Source of the DNA: Pseudarthrobacter sp.
GTDB taxonomy: Bacteria > Actinomycetota > Actinomycetes > Actinomycetales > Micrococcaceae
Assembly (NCBI GenBank): GCA_013362385.1
Contig: JABFWC010000399.1
Location: forward strand, 1-10,375
Direction of reading: 5' to 3'
DNA: 10,375 nt
The notes under the pieces are model-generated. The model did not search any database, was not told the DNA's origin, and saw only the letters and a list, made by a program, of their open reading frames with translations. The position numbers were made by a program, and so were the translations under genes. This document shows, in pieces, positions 6,865-10,375 of this stretch. Each line of letters opens with the position of its first letter. Position 1 is the first letter of the stretch.

Positions 6865-7124
6865 TTAACCTTGCGAACCGCTGTTGGGCGGCCTTTCAGG
6901 CCCCGGGCTTTTTTCTTCTGCCTTGCTGATCGCCCAGGCAGCGTTGACCAGCCCGATATGGCTGAAGGCCTGCGGGAACCGCTGCCGGGGTCCGCTTCTT
7001 CCGAGAGGAGGCCAAGATCCGTCGCGAAGGCGGCCGCGGATTCAAACACGTCCCGGGCGCGTTCGACGGACCCGGCCAGGGCCAGGGCGTGGGCGAGCCA
7101 GAACGTGCACAGCAGAAAAGTCCC
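6865..7124 (-). pseudogene. C-terminal remnant of a GH15-type glucoamylase/trehalase-like protein, frameshifted
   Basis: The minus strand encodes the end of a glycoside hydrolase family 15 protein in two frames. The first part reads GTFLLCTFWLAHALALAG, then VERARDVFESAAAFATDLG, then LLSEEADPGSG. The frame then shifts near 6978-6986, and the other frame continues FPQAFSHIGLVNAAWAIS to a TAA at 6867-6865. These are the conserved last helices of the (alpha/alpha)6 barrel. Only about 85 of the usual roughly 600 residues remain, and the catalytic glutamates are absent. The unshifted frame runs on to a TGA that overlaps the TVP38 ATG. No function is expected. It could instead reflect a sequencing slip in the frame, but the missing 5' part is real. 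Confidence 0.75.
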
Positions 7125-7159
7125 ATGTCGCTGGGCCGGGATCCCGGTGCCAGCCTCTC

Positions 7160-7216
7160 CTAACTTGCTGCAAGATGTTTCTGCTTCTTGGGTCCGGCCA
7201 GACTGTCCGCACTCAT
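7160..7216 (-). CDS. 18-codon ORF with a strong ribosome-binding site, probably the stub of a lost gene
   Basis: ATG at 7216 is preceded by GGAGG with a 10-nt spacer and opens a reading frame beginning MSADSLAGPKKQKHLAAS, then TAG. The hydrophilic, Lys-rich start looks like the N-terminus of a normal protein. The frame ends where the GH15 remnant begins, so this is plausibly the 5' end of a different gene joined to the GH15 tail by a deletion. It could also be a short leader peptide. I do not recognise it. Confidence 0.3.
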   Translation of the reverse strand: MSADSLAGPKKQKHLAAS

Positions 7217-7289
7217 ACTTGCATCACCTCCGTGAACATGCACAGTTCCGTTAGTCACTGCCGGTGTCCCGCAGGAATCCCGGGTCGTG

Positions 7290-7739
7290 TCAATGTGTGC
7301 CGCTCCGGTGCCGGGCTTTGAGTCCGATGGCCAGGGCGCTGACCAATGCGGTTGCCTCGGCTGTGATCGCCACCACGCCAAGGGGTTCCAGCCAGTTGTC
7401 GATGTCGTCGCCGATTTGGGGCAGCCCTACGGTGCGGGAGATGACGTAGGCGAGGAGGGCCAGCCCCATCACTGCTGCGGTACTGAGGTAGGCCGCTGCG
7501 ACGTCGCCGAGGGCGAGCACGGCAGCCAAGGCGAAGCTGGCAACGGTGAGGACGATGAAGAGGACCCCGATGTAGGGGGCTTCGCGGAGATGGGCCGGAA
7601 TCACGGGTATATGGGCTGCACCGGCCACCACCAATGCGAGCACGGGAAGTGCCCGCAGCGGGTGTTTGATGGGAGGACCGAGCAGCGCGCCATGCCTCAC
7701 GTGTGAGCGATGGCGCGTCGTTTTTATTTCCGTTGCCAT
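7290..7739 (-). CDS. four-helix integral membrane protein, unknown function
   Basis: A 149-aa protein with a hydrophilic, His/Arg-rich N-terminus and four predicted membrane helices (about residues 30-46, 56-78, 81-103 and 120-142). Features that look conserved are AAHIPVIPAHLREAPYIGVLFI at the end of helix 1 and into helix 2, and SRTVGLPQIGDDIDNWLEPLG between helices 3 and 4. The second helix 1-type His and the P..G...W.EP loop recur in the four-helix protein at 8886-8389, so the two appear to be distant paralogues. No catalytic motif is recognised. The start at 7739 has only a weak ribosome-binding site and overlaps a doubtful small ORF by 16 bp, which would suggest coupling if that ORF is real. 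Confidence 0.75.
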   Translation of the reverse strand: MATEIKTTRHRSHVRHGALLGPPIKHPLRALPVLALVVAGAAHIPVIPAHLREAPYIGVLFIVLTVASFALAAVLALGDVAAAYLSTAAVMGLALLAYVISRTVGLPQIGDDIDNWLEPLGVVAITAEATALVSALAIGLKARHRSGTH

Positions 7740-7957
7740 GGATCTTGGCCAATCGTGTCACGGCGCCCCGAGGATGGTCCGCCTGGAGAAATGCTGCCCG
7801 CCGACTCGTTTCGGGAACATAAGCAATTCGTTGCCCGGAGCGCTTCGGCTGGGTCCGGAAGCGGTTCAGTATCGATAAGTGTCCCGCTCTGGGCATCCTT
7901 GGCCAATTCGTCGAAGGACAGGGATTCTCTCCTCTTACGGCGTCCCGTGATATTCAT
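7724..7957 (-). CDS. hypothetical small protein (doubtful)
   Basis: A 77-aa ORF with a basic start (MNITGRRKRRES) and a plausible hydrophilic first half (SFDELAKDAQSGTLIDTEPL). The second half is low-complexity and unlike a folded protein (SAGSISPGGPSSGRR). There is no clear ribosome-binding site. The stop overlaps the start of the membrane protein at 7739. It may be a real gene with a frameshift near 7830, a remnant, or chance. No family is recognised. Confidence 0.3.
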   Translation of the reverse strand: MNITGRRKRRESLSFDELAKDAQSGTLIDTEPLPDPAEALRATNCLCSRNESAGSISPGGPSSGRRDTIGQDPWQRK

Positions 7958-8388
7958 TCGCTAACCGGGACGTTCCAAAGTGGCCGACCTGGCGAGGGGA
8001 ACCATCCCTCCCAGCCTGGTGAGGATGAGGGAGGCGGTCCGGATGGCCGTGGGTATTGCCAAGGTCAGCGGCTGGGTGGAATCTGCATCGATCTCTCCGG
8101 AGCCTCCCCGTTCAAGCGCGGTCTCCGACAGTTGTTCATTGGCTTCGGTCCAGCCACCATTACATACCGGCTCGCGCTTCTGTTCAGCGCCGGAACCGCC
8201 CAGACCGTAACAAAAGGCTCCTTCCGCTCCGACTTAGCCCTTTGCGTAGGACAACGACCCCGATCCATAGCGCCAGCTTGGCCGTTTCGTGAACGGGCGT
8301 TTGAGGTAATTCCGGGAGAGGTTCAGCTGGGTATTCCGGCCTAACCGTTGCATGGGCCGGCACAGGTGCCTGATCCCGGGCGGAGCGG
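7958..8388. other. stretch of about 430 bp with no convincing gene
   Basis: Short frames on both strands here have poor start sites and mixed codon use. The best is a minus-strand frame open from 8233 to the TAG at 7961, with a plausible composition (GGWTEANEQLSETALERGG, later IPTAIRTASLILTRLGGMVP). It has no start codon before its last third, despite AAGGAG near its 5' end. It may be a decayed gene. A nested inverted repeat lies at 8341-8392. No RNA gene is seen. Confidence 0.5.
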
Positions 8389-8392
8389 TTAG
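8341..8392 (-). terminator. nested inverted repeat after the four-helix membrane protein; weak terminator candidate
   Basis: An outer pair CTAACCG (8341-8347) and CGGTTAG (8386-8392) encloses an inner pair GGCAC (8359-8363) and GTGCC (8366-8370). The outer arm includes the TAA stop of the membrane protein gene. No T-run follows on the minus strand and the outer loop is long, so Rho-independent termination is not well supported. The inner 2-nt loop is also poor. Confidence 0.25.
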
Positions 8393-8886
8393 AGGTCGCA
8401 TCTGGTCTGGTCGGGGCGGGTGTTCTGGTGGAGTACCAGCGCGATGTTTGCGAGGAGGGTCGCGAGGCCCTGGGCGAGGGCGGTGAGGGTTTTGTCGAAG
8501 AACCAGACCGGTTCATACATGGCCGGGAAGGGCCCGAACGCGGGGATGTCGATGTAGCGGTAGAGGACCAGGACGGCGAGTCCGCCGCCGGCGGTGAGCA
8601 GGGCAAGGATCCAGGCTGGCCTGCTTCCGCGGATCAGGACGTAGAGCCCGGCCATCGCAGCGGCCGCAGCTTCGGCGAGGAAGAGATTGCCCTCGCCGAA
8701 CCCTTCGGGTGCGGCGGCCTGGTACCCGGGGGCAAGGCGGAAGTGTACGCCGGCGTCCACGGCCAGGGCGGCCGCGGCCAGGACCCGCAGGACCAGGCGC
8801 GTGGCCCTGCTCCGGAGGGCGCGGTTCAAAGGTTTTGTGTTCCCTGTGTCACCGGTGGCGCGGCCGGGGCCCTGGTCGGGAATCAT
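8389..8886 (-). CDS. four-helix integral membrane protein coupled to the cupredoxin gene
   Basis: A 165-aa protein with a hydrophilic basic N-terminus and four predicted helices: about residues 31-47 (LVLRVLAAAALAVDAGVHF), 68-84, 90-110 and 131-153. A His closes helix 1, and the loop YIDIPAFGPFPAMYEPVW resembles the matching loop of the protein at 7739-7290. Its ATG overlaps the cupredoxin TGA (ATGA, 8886-8883), so it should be made together with the copper protein. A role in copper handling or electron transfer at the membrane is inference from this context; no metal-binding motif is evident beyond scattered His and Met. Confidence 0.8.
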   Translation of the reverse strand: MIPDQGPGRATGDTGNTKPLNRALRSRATRLVLRVLAAAALAVDAGVHFRLAPGYQAAAPEGFGEGNLFLAEAAAAAMAGLYVLIRGSRPAWILALLTAGGGLAVLVLYRYIDIPAFGPFPAMYEPVWFFDKTLTALAQGLATLLANIALVLHQNTRPDQTRCDL

Positions 8887-9371
8887 TTGACGGTCAGCGT
8901 TCCATGCATGTTGGAGTGGTAGGTGCAGTGGTAGGTGTAGGTACCGGGCTTGGCGGGTGCGGTGAAGGTGACACTGGTGCCGGCCTTGACCACCGCGTCG
9001 AAGGATCCGTCGTCAGCGGTGACCGTATGGGCGACATTGTCCATGTTCATCACCGTCACCGTTGACCCGGCCCGGACGCTCTCGGCGCCGGTGTAGGCGA
9101 AGGATTTGATGTGGAGCGTCGCTTCGGCCGCCATCCCGGTGGACCCAGTTGTGGTACCGGTCGTTGCTGCCATCGATGGCGGCATTGAGGAGGGCATCGG
9201 AGAACCGCTCATGCTCATGCCCGGATCCATGGACGCCGTTGACGCGGCCGTCGTGGACGGCGCGGTTGATGAGCCTGTCCCGGTCCCGGCGGTGCCGCAG
9301 GCGCTGGCCCCAATGATGGTCGCAGCCCCTATCAGGGTCAGGGTGAGGCGCTGGCGGGTCGTGGTCTTCAT
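8883..9371 (-). CDS. cupredoxin-domain lipoprotein (type 1 copper, amicyanin/plastocyanin-like)
   Basis: A 162-aa exported blue-copper protein. The signal peptide (1-24) ends in a lipobox-like A-S-A-C with Cys25 as lipid anchor. A long Ser/Thr/Pro/Met-rich linker follows (about 30-80), with Met at 48, 52, 54, 59, 63 and 67. The cupredoxin domain (about 83-162) shows all four type 1 copper ligands: His115 (NVAHTVT), then Cys149, His152 and Met155 in HCTYHSNMHG. The C-x2-H-x2-M spacing is that of amicyanin. It acts outside the membrane in electron transfer or copper binding. AAGGGG lies 8 nt before the ATG. The stop overlaps the start of the downstream membrane protein, and a sortase gene lies upstream. 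Confidence 0.92.
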   Translation of the reverse strand: MKTTTRQRLTLTLIGAATIIGASACGTAGTGTGSSTAPSTTAASTASMDPGMSMSGSPMPSSMPPSMAATTGTTTGSTGMAAEATLHIKSFAYTGAESVRAGSTVTVMNMDNVAHTVTADDGSFDAVVKAGTSVTFTAPAKPGTYTYHCTYHSNMHGTLTVK

Positions 9372-9442
9372 GGTGCTGGCCCCTTGGGGATCGGTGGCGG
9401 AAAGCCTGGAGGCTGGCCGTGAACCAGCGGGTGCTGCAGGCT

Positions 9443-10153
9443 TCAGGAAGCGGGGTGGCTGGAGGTCAGGTGGGCGTAGACGACGGTGTTGTCCAGGTAC
9501 TCCCGGGTGGCCCGGTCATAGCCGCCGCAGGTGATGAGGCGGACCTCGGGGCGGTCCGCGTTCCGGTAGACCTCGATCGTGGGGAAGGTGGCTTTGTGGT
9601 AGACATCGACTTTGTCCACGGTGAACACGGCAGCGGTGTGGTCGGCGCGGGTGACAGTGATGGTCTGGCCCGGGGTGAGTTCGTGGAGCCGGTAGAACAG
9701 CCCGATGTCACTGTTGGTGGCGTTCACGTGGCCGAGGATGACCGCGGACCCCGTCTGGCCTGGGGTGGGCGAGTCCTGGTACCAGCCCGCGGGTGAACCG
9801 GGTTCACCGGAAGGGGTTTGGACTTCCCCGTTGGCTTGTTTGCCCAGCGGGGTCAGGGCCGCGTCCACGCCAATGGTGGGGACCTCGATCCGGACCGGCA
9901 TGGACGCCGGCAACGCCGCGTCTGGCACGGAAGGAACTGGCGCAGCCGGTGTGGAACCGGTCGCTGCCGGACCCGCGGCTGTCTCGGGGGATGGTGCCGG
10001 GACCGGTGCCGCAGACACGCTGCTGGTTGGGCCTGGTGTGGGTGGTTCGGCGTGCAGGCCCAGGCCGATGGTGGTGACGCCGCCGGCCAGGAGCAGCGCG
10101 GCCGCCGCGGAGGCGATAACGCGTCCGCGGCGGCTGCTGTTCTCAGTTCCCAT
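9443..10153 (-). CDS. class F-like sortase
   Basis: A 236-aa membrane-anchored cysteine transpeptidase. A basic N-terminus and one membrane segment (about 13-33) are followed by a Pro/Ala/Ser-rich linker (36-85) and the sortase barrel (about 86-230). The catalytic residues are His142 (VILGHVN), Cys209 (LITCGGYD) and most likely Arg217, in TREYLDNTVVYAHL. The compact domain and the TCGGYD...YLDN end match class F (also called class E/F) sortases of actinobacteria. AGGA lies about 6 nt before the ATG. The gene just upstream ends in a membrane anchor and basic tail, making it a candidate substrate. The next gene downstream, 71 bp on, encodes the cupredoxin. Confidence 0.92.
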   Translation of the reverse strand: MGTENSSRRGRVIASAAAALLLAGGVTTIGLGLHAEPPTPGPTSSVSAAPVPAPSPETAAGPAATGSTPAAPVPSVPDAALPASMPVRIEVPTIGVDAALTPLGKQANGEVQTPSGEPGSPAGWYQDSPTPGQTGSAVILGHVNATNSDIGLFYRLHELTPGQTITVTRADHTAAVFTVDKVDVYHKATFPTIEVYRNADRPEVRLITCGGYDRATREYLDNTVVYAHLTSSHPAS

Positions 10154-10188
10154 TAGGGTTCCTGAAATTCCCTCTGGCTTCTCAGGCC

Positions 10189-10375
10189 TTAGGCTGCGAT
10201 CTTCTTGCGGAGGGCGTAGGCTCCGCCGGCTGCCAGGACGAGGCCGCCGCCCGCAGCGAGCAGGCCCAGGTCAGGTCCTGCCGGCGCAGGGGTGGTGATG
10301 CCAGTGCCAGGCGCTCCGGCGGGCATGGCCTTCAGGGTCCCGCACAGGGCCGGTGAGGTAGCGGCCAGGTTCGCC
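10189..10375 (-). CDS. C-terminal end of a membrane-anchored surface protein, possible sortase substrate (5' end beyond window)
   Basis: The last 61 codons of a longer gene. A Pro/Ala/Gly/Thr-rich stretch (MPAGAPGTGITTPAPAGPD) leads into a hydrophobic helix (LGLLAAGGGLVLAAGGAYAL) and a short basic tail RKKIAA. This has the shape of a cell-wall sorting signal. I see no canonical LPxTG or LAxTG; APGTG or TPAPAG are the only nearby candidates. One Cys lies upstream of the linker (SPALCGTL). The gene ends 35 bp before the sortase start and was probably co-transcribed with it. The ectodomain cannot be identified from what is visible. Confidence 0.7.
   Translation of the reverse strand, partial: ANLAATSPALCGTLKAMPAGAPGTGITTPAPAGPDLGLLAAGGGLVLAAGGAYALRKKIAA

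Noticed and set aside
6863..6870. GGTTAACC palindrome beside the TVP38 start, similar to the core of the 3184-3203 dyad
   Set aside because: Only 8 bp, overlapping the end of the GH15 remnant and the weak ribosome-binding site; the match to the larger dyad is too short to claim a shared operator.
1..10375. CRISPR arrays, tRNA or rRNA genes, insertion sequences, phage genes
   Set aside because: No repeat-spacer pattern, cloverleaf, transposase frame or terminal inverted repeats were seen on reading both strands.

Overview
The window is high-GC DNA with compact, GC-rich-codon genes, a class E/F-type sortase, actinobacterial-style lipoproteins and a GH15 remnant. It looks like the chromosome (or a large plasmid) of an actinobacterium, most likely Micrococcaceae (Arthrobacter/Pseudarthrobacter type). 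That placement is inferred from gene style only. Nearly all genes lie on the minus strand; the exception is one FAD oxidoreductase on the plus strand.

Left part (1-6861): a membrane, redox and transport locus. Read in the direction of transcription, a class I methyltransferase (4096-3413) is followed after 291 bp by a radical SAM protein (3121-1619), a YnjB-type substrate-binding lipoprotein (1622-381; ATGA overlap) and the first part of a YnjC-type permease (418-1, cut by the window edge). Divergent from the methyltransferase is a MerA-like FAD disulfide oxidoreductase (4160-5620). Its 3' end overlaps, tail to tail, a CDP-alcohol phosphatidyltransferase (6200-5574), which is itself coupled to a TVP38/TMEM64 (VTT/DedA-superfamily) membrane protein (6861-6193). 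Several of these families (TVP38/TMEM64, YnjB, YnjC, CDP-alcohol phosphatidyltransferase) also sit together in the E. coli ydjXYZ-ynjABCDEF region, whose function is not established. This looks like an actinobacterial version of that locus with a radical SAM enzyme, a methyltransferase and a reductase added. A perfect 9+9 bp palindrome lies 62 bp upstream of the radical SAM start and is a good operator candidate.

Middle (6858-8388): a decayed zone. It holds a frameshifted C-terminal scrap of a GH15 glycosidase, an isolated 18-codon ORF with a strong ribosome-binding site, a four-helix membrane protein (7739-7290), a doubtful small ORF (7957-7724), and about 430 bp with no convincing gene.

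Right part (8389-10375): a surface copper/redox module transcribed leftward. It starts with the C-terminal end of a membrane-anchored surface protein (cut by the edge), then a class F-like sortase, an amicyanin-type cupredoxin lipoprotein with a Met-rich linker, and a second four-helix membrane protein that starts inside the cupredoxin stop codon. The two four-helix proteins look like distant paralogues.
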